Source of the DNA: Rhodohalobacter mucosus
Lineage (GTDB): Bacteria > Bacteroidota > Rhodothermia > Balneolales > Balneolaceae
NCBI RefSeq assembly: GCF_003150675.1
Contig: NZ_QGGB01000003.1
Span: 1 to 64,000 of the forward strand
Direction of reading: 5' to 3'
Length of the DNA stretch: 64,000 nt
The position numbers and the translations under genes were made by a program. Under the pieces are notes generated by a model, which did not search any database, was not told the DNA's origin, and saw only the letters and a list, made by a program, of their open reading frames with translations. Within the stretch, counting starts at the first letter, position 1; the number at the start of each line of letters is the position of its first letter. Of the stretch, positions 41,330 through 50,204 are shown one piece after another.

Positions 41330-41986
41330 TCAACTGGCTTTTCGGGTAACAGCGCGGTGAATGCCCGACCGGTTAACATGACCGATATATTTGCCAATTA
41401 TCCGCACTTCCTCAAACACATCGGGTTCCACTACGATGGCATCATACTCTTCATTTGCAGGTTCAAGCCTGAGGCCGTTTTTGTCGTGATAAATTCTTTT
41501 TAAACTTGTTTCGCCATTGTAAAGCACCGCACCGATATCCCCGTCTTTCACATCGGAGTCCATCAGCAGCACAAAATCCCCGTCATAAATACCTGCATCT
41601 TTCATGCTCATACCCGAAACCCGCAGGGCAAACATATCATCAAGCCGGGGGAAGAGCGTTTCAAGGGTAATGCGCCCAAGATCAGCTTCAACGGCCTCCT
41701 GCAGATAACCGGCCGCAATGAGTCCGCGAACCGGAATGCCCGTGTCACGTTTGGCTCCCAGAAGCTCTTCATGGCTGGGATGAATGTCGTATTCTTCATC
41801 TTCACCGCGGATCAGGTATCCTTTTTTTAAGAGCGCCTGAATATTTTGTGTTACACTGTTGGGCGACTTATAATTGAACTCGTCGGCAATTTCACGATAC
41901 GTGGGCCAGACGTCATGTTCATTTTTGTAGCTGACAATGTAGTCGAAGAATTCCTTCTGTTTACGGGTAAGCTGAGCGTGATCCAT
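41330..41986 (-). CDS. lexA: LexA repressor
   Basis: 218-residue SOS repressor. The N-terminal winged helix reads TRKQKEFFDYIVSYKNEHDV then YREIADEFNYKSPNSVTQNI. The self-cleavage bond is A92-G93 in RGLIAAGYLQEAV; the catalytic dyad is S127 (SGMSMKDAGI) and K163 (ETSLKRIYHD). The C-terminal S24-like fold is complete. I use the ATG at 41986 (MDHAQLTRKQ); a longer frame back to 42106 would overlap the divergent gene and adds unrelated residues. An E. coli-like half SOS box lies just upstream, so autoregulation is likely. Confidence 0.95.
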   Translation of the reverse strand: MDHAQLTRKQKEFFDYIVSYKNEHDVWPTYREIADEFNYKSPNSVTQNIQALLKKGYLIRGEDEEYDIHPSHEELLGAKRDTGIPVRGLIAAGYLQEAVEADLGRITLETLFPRLDDMFALRVSGMSMKDAGIYDGDFVLLMDSDVKDGDIGAVLYNGETSLKRIYHDKNGLRLEPANEEYDAIVVEPDVFEEVRIIGKYIGHVNRSGIHRAVTRKAS

Positions 41987-41998
41987 AGATAATTTGAT

Positions 41999-42018
41999 TA
42001 CTGTATAATATATGTGCA
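41999..42018. promoter_or_regulatory. Possible LexA-binding site between lexA and the divergent PPIase gene
   Basis: TACTGTATAATATATGTGCA. The left half TACTGTATA is identical to the E. coli SOS box half-site, but the right half is poorly matched. The position, 13 bp before the lexA start and 36 bp before the divergent gene, is right for an operator serving both. Confidence 0.35.
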
Positions 42019-42053
42019 ATAAACAAAGAACTTTTTCAAATATCAATGTTAGA

Positions 42054-44015
42054 ATGAATTCAACACACAATTTCCCGGTGTGGGTATGTCTATTTGCTGT
42101 GATCATGCTCTTGCAGGGATGCGGGCCCCAATCCGGACCGATGGATCAAAACCCCGTTGTACGTACGGAGTATCCTGCGATGGCGGAAGCCATTGTGAAT
42201 CGTGAGACAGTTCCGCTCTACGAGCTTACAACCCATCCCGATCCGGCCGCCGCTTCACTTGCACTGCGCGCACTGGCAAAGGCCGGGCCGGGGGATGAAG
42301 GTGCTTTTATGAGCCGGTTTATGGAGAACCCCGCAAGTATAGGCGGTGATATGTGGTATGCGCTCAGCTTCTGGCAGCACGATGATCAGATGATCAGCCG
42401 AATCAATCGTGCATTCCTAACAGGTGAGATCACCGATTCGCCGGTTTGTGAACTTTTTTACCGGCAGGGGGATGAGGGTAGTCTGGAGGTACTTTTTGAG
42501 CGGCCTGACCTGTTTCAAAGTAGCGGGCGCTGCGCCCTGGCACTCAGCACGCTGATGATCCGGTCCGGAGAGGATTATGAGCAGCGGGAACAGGTGATCC
42601 GGTCAGCGCTGACCACAGCAGAGCCGGAGGCCGCCAAAGCATTGCTTTATGGGTTTTACCGAGGCTCGTCGGGGGGATCCGTGATCAGCCCTGAGTCCGT
42701 TGTACCGATAACAGAGGCGTGGGCGGAGTACGGTGTGGGCAGCGACCCTGAAGTGGATAAATATATGGTGAGGATTCTGGGAGGTCCGGCACTGATGGTT
42801 CTTTTTGAAACTTCTGAGCCTGAAAAATATCATGACGATGTACAGCTTTGGGTGGAGGTCGCGAAAGTGGCTGCACGCAACTCTGCCGATGAGGGGATGA
42901 AGCGTGCAGTGGATGAAGTGATGAGGCATAAAAACGCGCATGTTCCTGTTCAGTTTATGGAATCCTTGCGTCTGAGCGGTGATGCAAACGACGACCTGAT
43001 TGAGCGCATTGAGAATTCATTTGCAAAACACACCCGCAATGATGAGATATTTTTTGGGGCACTTCGTTTATTGCACGATCACGAACGAAATATCAGTCCA
43101 TATAAAGAGAAAATGGAGTTTTATGCGGATAGAAACCCCTATCTGTCCGATCGTGCGCTTCCGCTGTTCAGATCAGTTGAATCAACAGATGAATACGGGG
43201 AGAGGCTTCTCATAGCGCTTGAACAGGGGGGAGTCGGTGCGATGCATGCTACACGGGATCTTCTGGGATTCTGGATGGAGAACCGGAGTGCTGAAAATGA
43301 TGACGTATTCAGGGAGCGGATTCGCTATGAGCTTGAACGCGGCAACCGCAGCGTGATGTCTGCGATTCAGCCCATACTGCTGAATGATGAGCTCATTCCG
43401 GACTCTTTTGCAGAGCCCATAGAGCAGGCCCATCAGCGTGCCAGGCAGGACCAGGTTCGTGACAATGCCATGGTGCTGCGCCAGGTACTGGAAGACCGTT
43501 TCCCGGATACCCTGAACGAAGTTGATCCCCTGGAACCGGAACCGCTCCGGATACCGGACTGGCAGCGGCTCTATGAGATGGGAACCCAACCGCACTGGAT
43601 TCTGGAGACCGAAAAGGGGACGATAGATGTGCGGATGGATCCGCTCTCCGCTCCGTTTACCGTTTCGTCTATCGACAGCCTTACCCGGACGGGGCTCTAT
43701 GACGGCGTGGCTTTCCACCGGGTGGTTCGAAACTTTGTGATTCAGGGAGGCGATTACGACCGGCGCGACGGCTTTGGCGGACCGGATTACCGCATACCGT
43801 CGGAACCCTCATTCGACCACTATTTGCGCGGATCGGCGGGAATCGCGAGTTCCGGAACCGACACGGAAGGCAGCCAGTTTTTCTTTATGCATGAACGTGC
43901 ACCGCACCTTGACGGCAACTATACCCGCTTCGGGGAAGTAGTCAGGGGAATGGACGTCGTAGACCGAATTCAGGTGGGAGATAAAATCATCCGGGCAAGG
44001 ATTTCGATCCGGTAG
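42054..44015 (+). CDS. Lipoprotein with HEAT-like repeats and a C-terminal cyclophilin domain
   Basis: 653-residue exported peptidyl-prolyl isomerase. The signal peptide ends in VIMLLQGC. Residues ~40-450 are helical repeats of HEAT/armadillo type (AASLALRALAKAGPGDEGAF; RDLLGFWMENRSAENDD). The last ~155 residues are a cyclophilin: ILETEKGTIDVRMDPLSAPF, GLYDGVAFHRVVRNFVIQGG with the catalytic Arg, GSQFFFMHERAPHLDGNYT. Likely an envelope foldase acting on proteins bound to the helical scaffold. I use the ATG at 42054; the frame is open to 42012. It is divergent from lexA with 67 bp between them. Confidence 0.88.
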   Translation: MNSTHNFPVWVCLFAVIMLLQGCGPQSGPMDQNPVVRTEYPAMAEAIVNRETVPLYELTTHPDPAAASLALRALAKAGPGDEGAFMSRFMENPASIGGDMWYALSFWQHDDQMISRINRAFLTGEITDSPVCELFYRQGDEGSLEVLFERPDLFQSSGRCALALSTLMIRSGEDYEQREQVIRSALTTAEPEAAKALLYGFYRGSSGGSVISPESVVPITEAWAEYGVGSDPEVDKYMVRILGGPALMVLFETSEPEKYHDDVQLWVEVAKVAARNSADEGMKRAVDEVMRHKNAHVPVQFMESLRLSGDANDDLIERIENSFAKHTRNDEIFFGALRLLHDHERNISPYKEKMEFYADRNPYLSDRALPLFRSVESTDEYGERLLIALEQGGVGAMHATRDLLGFWMENRSAENDDVFRERIRYELERGNRSVMSAIQPILLNDELIPDSFAEPIEQAHQRARQDQVRDNAMVLRQVLEDRFPDTLNEVDPLEPEPLRIPDWQRLYEMGTQPHWILETEKGTIDVRMDPLSAPFTVSSIDSLTRTGLYDGVAFHRVVRNFVIQGGDYDRRDGFGGPDYRIPSEPSFDHYLRGSAGIASSGTDTEGSQFFFMHERAPHLDGNYTRFGEVVRGMDVVDRIQVGDKIIRARISIR

Positions 44016-44089
44016 AGGGTTGGTTAGCCACGGAGGCACGGAAGGGATTTATATGGTAGTCAATAGCTAAAGTATTGGCATCCTGATAG

Positions 44090-44190
44090 TTCATGATCAT
44101 CCCCCATTGCCCCCTTCCCACAAAGTGATCCCTACCGGAAAAGGGGACACTCTTTTATTTATTCCTTACCAAAAAAAACTTTCCGTGCCT
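44090..44190. repeat. Dispersed short repeat (GATCCCTACCGG...GGGGAC), first copy
   Basis: GTGATCCCTACCGGAAAAGG then GGACACTCTTTTATTTATTCC resembles 45297-45350 (GGGATCCCTACGGGGGAAGG then GGGACTTATTCTGTTCAATTCC). The pair brackets the GH130 gene. Next to it are CACGGAGGCACGG and CCGTGCCTCAGTGGC, related to the octamer units at 25.2 and 27.0 kb. Confidence 0.45.
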
Positions 44191-44220
44191 CAGTGGCTCA
44201 AAACATCTGCTATCTAAGCT

Positions 44221-45180
44221 TCACTCCAGGTCGGTAAATGCGACGCCAATGCCGGAGTCGCCCATGCCGTAATAGAGGTAACCGCGGCCATTCAGTTCTG
44301 CATAGCCCTCAATAAACACCACATTGGGTATCTGTCCGCCCACCTCCAGTTCATTTACAGGCTCCATAAACCAGGTATCGGATCTCCGGATCAGCCGGGA
44401 GGGGTCGTGCAGGTCAAAAAGCGCCTGACCCGTTCGATAGACCAGGTTTTCATCCGCTGAATTATAGAGAAGCAGAATACCGTGTTCGGTGATGATCGGA
44501 GTGGGGCCGGGTTCAATCAAACGGCTGTCGAAATGGTCATCCCGCGGAAACATTACCGGTTCCTCGATGGCTGTCCAGGTAACCAGATCTTCCGACCAGG
44601 CAATCCAGATATTGGTGTCGCCGAAATACATCCAGTAGCGTCCATTGATACGCTGAGGGACAATGGCACCCGCTTTTGTCCAGCCTCTGTCCGGAAATAC
44701 AAGGCCGTGTTTGGTCCAGTTTCTTAAATCGGGAGACGCGGCCAGCGCCAGGTGCGCTGTTTCTCCGTCGTAGGCGGTATAGGTTAGATAGAAGGTGCTG
44801 TCAATCAGCGCCAGCCGCGGATCCTCCGCACCACCGGGCAGCTCCCAGGACTCCGAAGGTTCGAGTACCGGATCGGGCTCACGGGTGAAGTTCACGCCGT
44901 CGGTGCTCGTAGCCAGCCCGATCCGCGAGGTGCCGTTCCAGTCGCCAATGCCGGTGGAGTCTTCGGCGCGATAGAGCATGTAGATCGTTTCACCGTCCGA
45001 CCAGGCGGCCGGGTTGAACAGGTCCTTGGCTTCCCAGGTGGATCCCTGAGGTGTGAGGATCGGGTTTGATTCATGCCGTTCGAATGGGCCGAGCTGCCAG
45101 CTTGTATCGGTTTTCCCGTAACATCCGCTCAGAAAAAAACAGGCGATGATGAGTGCAGCAGTTGTTGATGAAGTTCCCAT
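44221..45180 (-). CDS. Glycoside hydrolase/phosphorylase family 130-like lipoprotein
   Basis: 319 residues: lipoprotein signal ending in CFFLSGC, then a five-bladed beta-propeller of the GH130/GH43-like clan. Typical segments are RHESNPILTPQGSTWEAKDL followed by FNPAAW, YMLYRAEDSTG, SRIGLATSTDGVNFTREPDP, GGAEDPRLALIDSTFYLTYTA and LLLYNSADENLVYRTG. GED/GAEDPR carries the conserved Asp. Family members phosphorolyse or hydrolyse beta-mannosides; the export signal suggests action on glycans outside the cytoplasm, where phosphate-dependent activity is less likely. I use the ATG at 45180; a TTG at 45195 only adds five residues. Confidence 0.85.
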   Translation of the reverse strand: MGTSSTTAALIIACFFLSGCYGKTDTSWQLGPFERHESNPILTPQGSTWEAKDLFNPAAWSDGETIYMLYRAEDSTGIGDWNGTSRIGLATSTDGVNFTREPDPVLEPSESWELPGGAEDPRLALIDSTFYLTYTAYDGETAHLALAASPDLRNWTKHGLVFPDRGWTKAGAIVPQRINGRYWMYFGDTNIWIAWSEDLVTWTAIEEPVMFPRDDHFDSRLIEPGPTPIITEHGILLLYNSADENLVYRTGQALFDLHDPSRLIRRSDTWFMEPVNELEVGGQIPNVVFIEGYAELNGRGYLYYGMGDSGIGVAFTDLE

Positions 45181-45279
45181 GATTATGTCCCGCAATCAGT
45201 TCAGATTATTCAGGAAATGAAGGAGCAATTTGGGAAGAAGTCAAGAGAAAGGTTGCTTAACGTGAGTTTCCCGATGGCG

Positions 45280-45355
45280 CGCGTCAACCTCCTCGTCCCA
45301 GAGGGATCCCTACGGGGGAAGGGGGACTTATTCTGTTCAATTCCTTATATCGGAT
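45280..45355. repeat. Dispersed short repeat, second copy
   Basis: CCTCGTCCCAGAGGGATCCC, then TACGGGGGAAGGGGGACTTA. Related to 44130-44170. No gene is seen in this gap between the GH130 and propeller genes. Confidence 0.45.
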
Positions 45356-45410
45356 TGGCGTTAGTTATATCGTGGGCACGGAACAAAATCTTACCCGGAT
45401 AAACGGTTTG

Positions 45411-46586
45411 TCAATACGGAAAAAGCAGCACTTCTCCGTCGGAGTTAACAATAAAGATTTCTTTCCTTTCGAAATGGATGTCAAAAATGGGTTTCAGTTT
45501 TTCATCTTCTGCAACCAGTTTATAGCGATTCAACAGAGCCCCGTTGGCTGAAAACCTGTGCAGATAGATATCCCGGTATTGAGTGATCAGCCAGAGTTCA
45601 CCTTCGGGACTTACAGTTCCGGAATGATAGAAATTGAGCGTAATTCTGAATCTGCTGTCATTCTGCATTATCCTTTCCATAGACGAGAAAAATCCTGTTT
45701 TGATGGAATCAAGCTCAGAAATCCCGGTAATTTCTTTTTCCCATGCCATGATTCCGTCCGATTGATAGCGGGCAATTTTCGGCATGGATGAGAAGATCAT
45801 GTAAATGAGGTCTTCGTCTTGTGCAGATGACACAGGAAATGCTTTTGGCAGGTAAAAGGAAGGGATGCGATTCTCCTGAATATCGCTCTTCACCTCTTCA
45901 TTGCTCAGAATAAACGAACTGCCGTCCGGAATGTGTCCGATCCGGGCCAGAAACTCCCGGTCAGAGTTATACCGTCTATACAGTGAGGATATGCTGTCTC
46001 TGACGCCCATGGGTGAGAGCATCAGGTCACCGTTTGCAAGAATATGCGGTTTGTTGTCCAGGTCGGGAGTGATCACTGCTGATGGATTGACCGGTGCAGG
46101 AGGAGGTGCGGCAACGGATGGGAAATATCCCCATTCGCCATAGGATATGGCGGAGTGAAAGCGGCCGTCAAGGCTGTAGCGTTGAATCACAAACTGACCG
46201 GTATCGATCACGTGAATCATGTTGTTTGCGAGCCGTATATGACTTGGACGCACAATTTCACCCGGACCTCTGCCCGGTCCGGCGATGGAACGGATCAGGC
46301 GGGGTTCACCTGCATCAAGTACCTGTACCTGCATAACCGCGGTATCCAGCACGTATAGATTTCCCTCTGCATCAATCTGAATGGATACCGGCGCATAGAG
46401 GAGATTGTCATCAACCGATATGGCTTTGGTGAAACGGTCCAGAACCGTGATTTCCGGCAGGTTCTGATCTGAACTGTTTTCGGGACTGCAGCCCGCCGAC
46501 AGAACTAACAGGATAAGTGCGAGGTAAAGACCTCTACCTTTTGTTGGGAGTGAACCGTGAATCAAGGAGAATTGCATAAGCATCAA
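45411..46586 (-). CDS. Six-bladed beta-propeller lipoprotein (BF3164/DUF4934-like)
   Basis: 391 residues. Signal peptide with lipobox LLVLSAGC, then repeated propeller strands of the NHL/six-bladed type: PVSIQIDAEGNLYVLDTAVM, GPGRGPGEIVRPSHIRLANN, HVIDTGQFVIQRYSLDGRF, GELWLITQYRDIYLHRFSAN. These lipoproteins are common in Bacteroidota and of unknown function; ligand binding at the cell surface or periplasm is the usual inference. Its start overlaps the blaR1-like gene by 4 bp, so it is translationally coupled as the third gene of a BlaI-BlaR1 operon, suggesting a part in that signalling response. Confidence 0.85.
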   Translation of the reverse strand: MMLMQFSLIHGSLPTKGRGLYLALILLVLSAGCSPENSSDQNLPEITVLDRFTKAISVDDNLLYAPVSIQIDAEGNLYVLDTAVMQVQVLDAGEPRLIRSIAGPGRGPGEIVRPSHIRLANNMIHVIDTGQFVIQRYSLDGRFHSAISYGEWGYFPSVAAPPPAPVNPSAVITPDLDNKPHILANGDLMLSPMGVRDSISSLYRRYNSDREFLARIGHIPDGSSFILSNEEVKSDIQENRIPSFYLPKAFPVSSAQDEDLIYMIFSSMPKIARYQSDGIMAWEKEITGISELDSIKTGFFSSMERIMQNDSRFRITLNFYHSGTVSPEGELWLITQYRDIYLHRFSANGALLNRYKLVAEDEKLKPIFDIHFERKEIFIVNSDGEVLLFPY

Positions 46587-48001
46587 TTCCGGTTATTGAT
46601 GCGTCTCTCCGGATCGGGAGGGAAAGGGGGCGGTGGCGGCAGCTGTTCGGCTCCCAATTCTGTCAGGTCTCCCTGTTTATTCCTGAGCCGCTCGTATAGA
46701 TTTGAAACTTCCTGATACGCTTCCTGAAGCCTGGACAGGTTGGACTCTTTCGCTTCCAGGCTCATATAGGCCTCCGATTGCTGAATAAACCTGGCTTCCG
46801 CTATTTGCATGCTGATTCTTGCTTCCCTTAGGGTCCTTGCTTCCCTTACAAGGTCAGACTTGAGGGTATCCTCACTGCTATAATTCAGCCGGCGAAGATC
46901 TGTTCGACGAAGAATACGCTGTACGTCGGTAATGAGGCCGAACGGAGCATTGGGATGAACTTTGAAATGCACCACGTACTCTTCCGGATTGTCGTAGGTG
47001 CTTAGCATCTGTTCAAGATGTGAGAAATGGATCTCTTTGCCGTCAAGCATGATCACCTGCGAAGTGCCGATTTCGATCGAAAGGGTTTTCCGGTCCTGTG
47101 TTTGGGCGTCCGCCTGAATGCCAAAAAGAACCATAGCTGTAAAGAGAATGGTAACCCCTACCGTCTGTTTGAACAGGATGTCGCTTTGGGATCTGGGTCG
47201 GTTCATCATCTGAAACCGTTTTTTGGTGAGTGAATAATTAAAACTGCTTACCATACCGTTTCCGGAAGCCGGCTGGAGTGCCCGGAATAGGATGTGCTGG
47301 TAGCGCGACCTGTTGCCGGTTTTTTGCAGCACGGCGCGGTCTGCAATAAATTCGTGATTGAGCTGCATCGCTCTCTTGAGACGATAGAAGAGCGGGTTGA
47401 ACCAGAACAGGATCCGGATGATTTCAACGGCCAGAATATCCCAGGAGTGGCGCTGGCGGATATGCGTCTGTTCGTGAATGATAATCTCCCGTCCGATTTT
47501 GCCGTCGAGGTATTCCCGTTCATTCACAAATATGCAGTTCAGAAAACTGAAGGGGCCCGTTTGCTTTTTAAGAAGCACGACTATGGAGTTGCCATACATG
47601 GCAGTCTTAAATCGACGCATGGATGAGAGCAGGAAGTGAATGCCTGCAAGGAATTTGATTAAGAGTACAGCCGTGATCAGGATGTATAAAGAGGCTGCAA
47701 GAATGATTATGGTTGGCTTTGACGGGATAGATGGATGGCCGATGGACGCTTTGTCTGAGACGGGAAGTACTGGCTGGACACTCTCCGAAAATCTCCCCGA
47801 TGCGAGGTCAGCCGCTGCAACTCCCGGTAACCAGTTCTCTATGATGCCAAAAGGCATTAGCGGGGCCGCAACGGCCATGAACAGAGTCAGCAGGAGGTAG
47901 GCGCGGTTGAAATGGTGCATCCGTTCCCGCTCAAGAAACAGATGATAAAGACCCAGAAGGAGCAGAAGACACAGTGCTGATTTCACAAGATAGATAATCA
48001 T
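46583..48001 (-). CDS. BlaR1-like M56 metallopeptidase with a TolR/ExbD-like C-terminal domain
   Basis: 472-residue integral membrane sensor-protease. About four membrane helices; the zinc motif is H176-E-Q-T-H180 in REIIIHEQTHIRQRHSWD, with the third ligand in NHEFIADRAVL. After the last helix (~275-295) there is no penicillin-binding sensor. Instead residues ~300-370 resemble a periplasmic ExbD/TolR fold (LSIEIGTSQVIMLDGKEIHF; VHFKVHPNAPFGLITDVQRI), followed by a coiled-coil-like, Glu/Arg-rich stretch and a Pro-rich tail. It should cleave the BlaI-type repressor encoded by the overlapping upstream gene. The stimulus is not a beta-lactam on this evidence. Confidence 0.88.
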   Translation of the reverse strand: MIIYLVKSALCLLLLLGLYHLFLERERMHHFNRAYLLLTLFMAVAAPLMPFGIIENWLPGVAAADLASGRFSESVQPVLPVSDKASIGHPSIPSKPTIIILAASLYILITAVLLIKFLAGIHFLLSSMRRFKTAMYGNSIVVLLKKQTGPFSFLNCIFVNEREYLDGKIGREIIIHEQTHIRQRHSWDILAVEIIRILFWFNPLFYRLKRAMQLNHEFIADRAVLQKTGNRSRYQHILFRALQPASGNGMVSSFNYSLTKKRFQMMNRPRSQSDILFKQTVGVTILFTAMVLFGIQADAQTQDRKTLSIEIGTSQVIMLDGKEIHFSHLEQMLSTYDNPEEYVVHFKVHPNAPFGLITDVQRILRRTDLRRLNYSSEDTLKSDLVREARTLREARISMQIAEARFIQQSEAYMSLEAKESNLSRLQEAYQEVSNLYERLRNKQGDLTELGAEQLPPPPPFPPDPERRINNRN

Positions 48002-48369
48002 GATTGCCTCCGTTTCAGTTCATCATGAATCATATCCTGCAGCTCTTCCAGTTCGGCATCGGAGAGCTTTGTCTCCCTCGTGAAAAATGAGGCAAACTGA
48101 GCGGGCGAGTCATTGAAAAATTTACGGATCAATCCGTTGATGTAGGTGGAGAAATAATCCTTTTTTTCCACAATCGGATAGTACTGGCGCGAGCGGCCCA
48201 TCTGGTTGTAACCCACATACCCTTTCTCCTGCATGCGCTTGAGTAGGGTGGCAATCGTGGTACTGGCCGGCCTGGGCTCCGGATAGCATTCCAGAAGGTC
48301 CTTCATGAAAGCTGTTTCGAGCTTCCAGAGGTGGTTCATCAGTTCTTCTTCCGTTTTCGAGAGCTTCAT
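47998..48369 (-). CDS. BlaI/MecI-family transcriptional repressor
   Basis: 123-residue winged-helix repressor. The DNA-binding part is KTEEELMNHLWKLETAFMKD and ASTTIATLLKRMQEKGYVGY, and the dimerisation tail GRSRQYYPIVEKKDYFSTYI is followed by a helix ending LQDMIHDELKRRQ. The family controls a co-transcribed M56 protease that inactivates it by cleavage. The stop overlaps the start of the M56 gene by 4 bp. A 14-bp palindrome upstream is a likely operator, so the operon is probably autorepressed. Confidence 0.93.
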   Translation of the reverse strand: MKLSKTEEELMNHLWKLETAFMKDLLECYPEPRPASTTIATLLKRMQEKGYVGYNQMGRSRQYYPIVEKKDYFSTYINGLIRKFFNDSPAQFASFFTRETKLSDAELEELQDMIHDELKRRQS

Positions 48370-48392
48370 TCTTCTACATGATTAGAGTTGTT

Positions 48393-48406
48393 TCTACGAA
48401 TGTAGA
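48393..48406. promoter_or_regulatory. Candidate BlaI operator
   Basis: Perfect 14-bp palindrome TCTAC-GAAT-GTAGA, 24 bp before the blaI-like start; a half-site TCTACAT recurs at 48373-48379, directly at the start codon. BlaI-type repressors bind short TACA/TGTA palindromes, so size and position fit. Confidence 0.6.
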
Positions 48407-48434
48407 TTAATGAAACCAGAAAGGCAAGGGATTT

Positions 48435-48769
48435 TAATATTGAGCATTGAGTATTGAGTATTGAGCATTGAGTATTGAGGGTGATCTCAGAAGAATTTAC
48501 AATACTAACCGTTTTTGCCTGTCGCTCCCGCGGAATCGGGACATGTTGCCTGCTTCGTGCAGTTCACTTTGGGGAATCGCCTGCGGCCCGGAGCGCAGTT
48601 TCGATACTTCGGGAAAGCCATCCGAACACACCCCTTGGCGTTATGAAGCGTGCTTCGCACGTTCATGCCGCCATATCCCCTCTCTAGAGGGGACTAGTAG
48701 TCTGCACCCAGCACCCAGCACCCAGCACCCAGCACCCTGCACCCAGCACCCTGCACCCTGAACCGTGCA
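48435..48769. repeat. Heptamer tracts and a dispersed block upstream of the mreB stop
   Basis: TTGAGCA/TTGAGTA repeated six times in exact 7-bp phase (48440-48479). At 48526-48613 is a block with CGTGCAGTTCACTTTGGGGA and GCCCGGAGCGCAGTTTCG, an inverted relative of 10541-10605. From 48705 CACCCAG/CACCCTG heptamers repeat about nine times (CACCCAG, CACCCAG, CACCCTG...) up to the mreB stop. There are no unique spacers, so it is not a CRISPR. No gene is seen. Confidence 0.8.
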
Positions 48770-49861
48770 TCACATCAACACCGTCTCATATTTCTCGTGA
48801 TGCTCCAGAATCATGCCGGTTCCTCGCACTACGGTGGTCAGCGGATCTTCTGCAACGTGCACGGGGAGGTCAATGGCGTCCGAAATCAGTTTGTCCATAT
48901 TGCGGAGAAGCGCGCCGCCTCCGGTAAGCATGATGCCGCGGTCGAGGATGTCGGCCGACAACTCCGGCGGGGTGTTTTCAAGTGATTTGGTGATCGCATT
49001 CAGGCAGGAGTTGACGGTTTCTGAAATGGCTTCGCGAACATCGGCGGAGGTCACCGTGAGTGTTTTGGGCACCCCGCTTACCAGGTTGCGTCCCTTGGTG
49101 GTAAATTCACGCTCATCATCGCCGGGCATGGCAGACCCGATTTCGTGTTTGATCTCTTCGGCGGTCCGCTCTCCAATCAGAAGGTTGTACTTGCGCCGGA
49201 TATGATTCACAATCTCCTCATTCATCTGCTCGCCGCCAAGGCGCACCGATTGCGAATAGACGGTTCCGCCCAGGGAGATGATGGCGATCTCGGTGGTTCC
49301 GCCCCCGATGTCGACCACCATATTGCCGTACGGCGCATTCACATCGAGTCCGATTCCCACGGCCGCCGCTATGGTTTCCTCAACCAGAAAAACCTCCTTT
49401 GCGCCGGCATTCTCCGCACTGTCTCTCACGGCCATGCGCTCTACGTCGGTGATTCCGTTGGGAACGGTGACAAACAGCTTGCGGACTGAAGAGAACCAGC
49501 GCTTTTTCATCACCTTCCGGATCATTTCACGCATCATCTTCTCGGCAATGTCGAAATCGGCTATCACGCCTCCTTTCAGCGGACGCACCGTGCGCAGATC
49601 CTTATGCGTTTTTTCATGCATCAGCCGCGCTTCCTGACCCACGGTTACGATTTGTCCCTTCGGATTCAGTGCGACGATCGTTGGTTCGTTCAGTACAATT
49701 CCCTGATCGCGGGCATGGATGAGCGTATTGACGGTTCCCAGGTCGATCGCCAGGTCTGTATTCAAAGAGCTGAAAAGTCCGGGTTTGCGGGGTTTTGCAG
49801 TTGGTGAAGAGCCGGAAGAAGTTTGAGATTCGGCTTTGGTTTGGGGGATTGATTCAGACAT
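48770..49861 (-). CDS. mreB: Rod shape-determining protein MreB
   Basis: 363-residue bacterial actin that organises side-wall peptidoglycan synthesis. The actin-fold phosphate loops are present: LAIDLGTVNTLIHARDQGIV, the connect region VPNGITDVERMAVRDSAENA, phosphate 2 MVVDIGGGTTEIAIISLGG, and the adenosine loop GIMLTGGGALLRNMDKL. A ~35-residue Ser/Pro/Lys-rich N-terminal extension (ESIPQTKAESQTSSGSS) precedes the core, longer than in E. coli. No mreC is seen next to it; the flanks are repeats and a lone hydrolase gene. Confidence 0.96.
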   Translation of the reverse strand: MSESIPQTKAESQTSSGSSPTAKPRKPGLFSSLNTDLAIDLGTVNTLIHARDQGIVLNEPTIVALNPKGQIVTVGQEARLMHEKTHKDLRTVRPLKGGVIADFDIAEKMMREMIRKVMKKRWFSSVRKLFVTVPNGITDVERMAVRDSAENAGAKEVFLVEETIAAAVGIGLDVNAPYGNMVVDIGGGTTEIAIISLGGTVYSQSVRLGGEQMNEEIVNHIRRKYNLLIGERTAEEIKHEIGSAMPGDDEREFTTKGRNLVSGVPKTLTVTSADVREAISETVNSCLNAITKSLENTPPELSADILDRGIMLTGGGALLRNMDKLISDAIDLPVHVAEDPLTTVVRGTGMILEHHEKYETVLM

Positions 49862-50204
49862 GATTAAGGATCAGAGATAATGAATTTTTCAAACTGAGAA
49901 CATTGGGCGTATCTGTTACGCATCCATATCCCGTCTACACGGGCAGACCCGTACGGTGGATGAAATGGATAACAGAAATGCCGGTGTCAACAAATGATTT
50001 CAGAGCGTTTTTCTTTCAAAAAGCTAAAGTATCTTGTACAACATACGTACTCCATTGTTCCCGCTTATTGAATCTCTGTTTGGCCTGATAAGCATTAACT
50101 GCACGTGAGCAGTTTCATCCCGGATAAAGCACCGGGGTTGTATTTTAAATCATTAAGAATTATTTACCTCTCCTAAAATCATCCGGTTTAAGGATATCTG
50201 CACA
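49862..50204. other. 343-bp gap without a gene
   Basis: Divergent promoter region of mreB and the GDSL hydrolase. It includes GTACGGTGG and GCACGTGAGC-type imperfect palindromes and an AT-rich stretch (ATTTTAAATCATTAAGAATT) just before the hydrolase start. No reading frame, repeat tract or hairpin that I can support. Confidence 0.4.
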
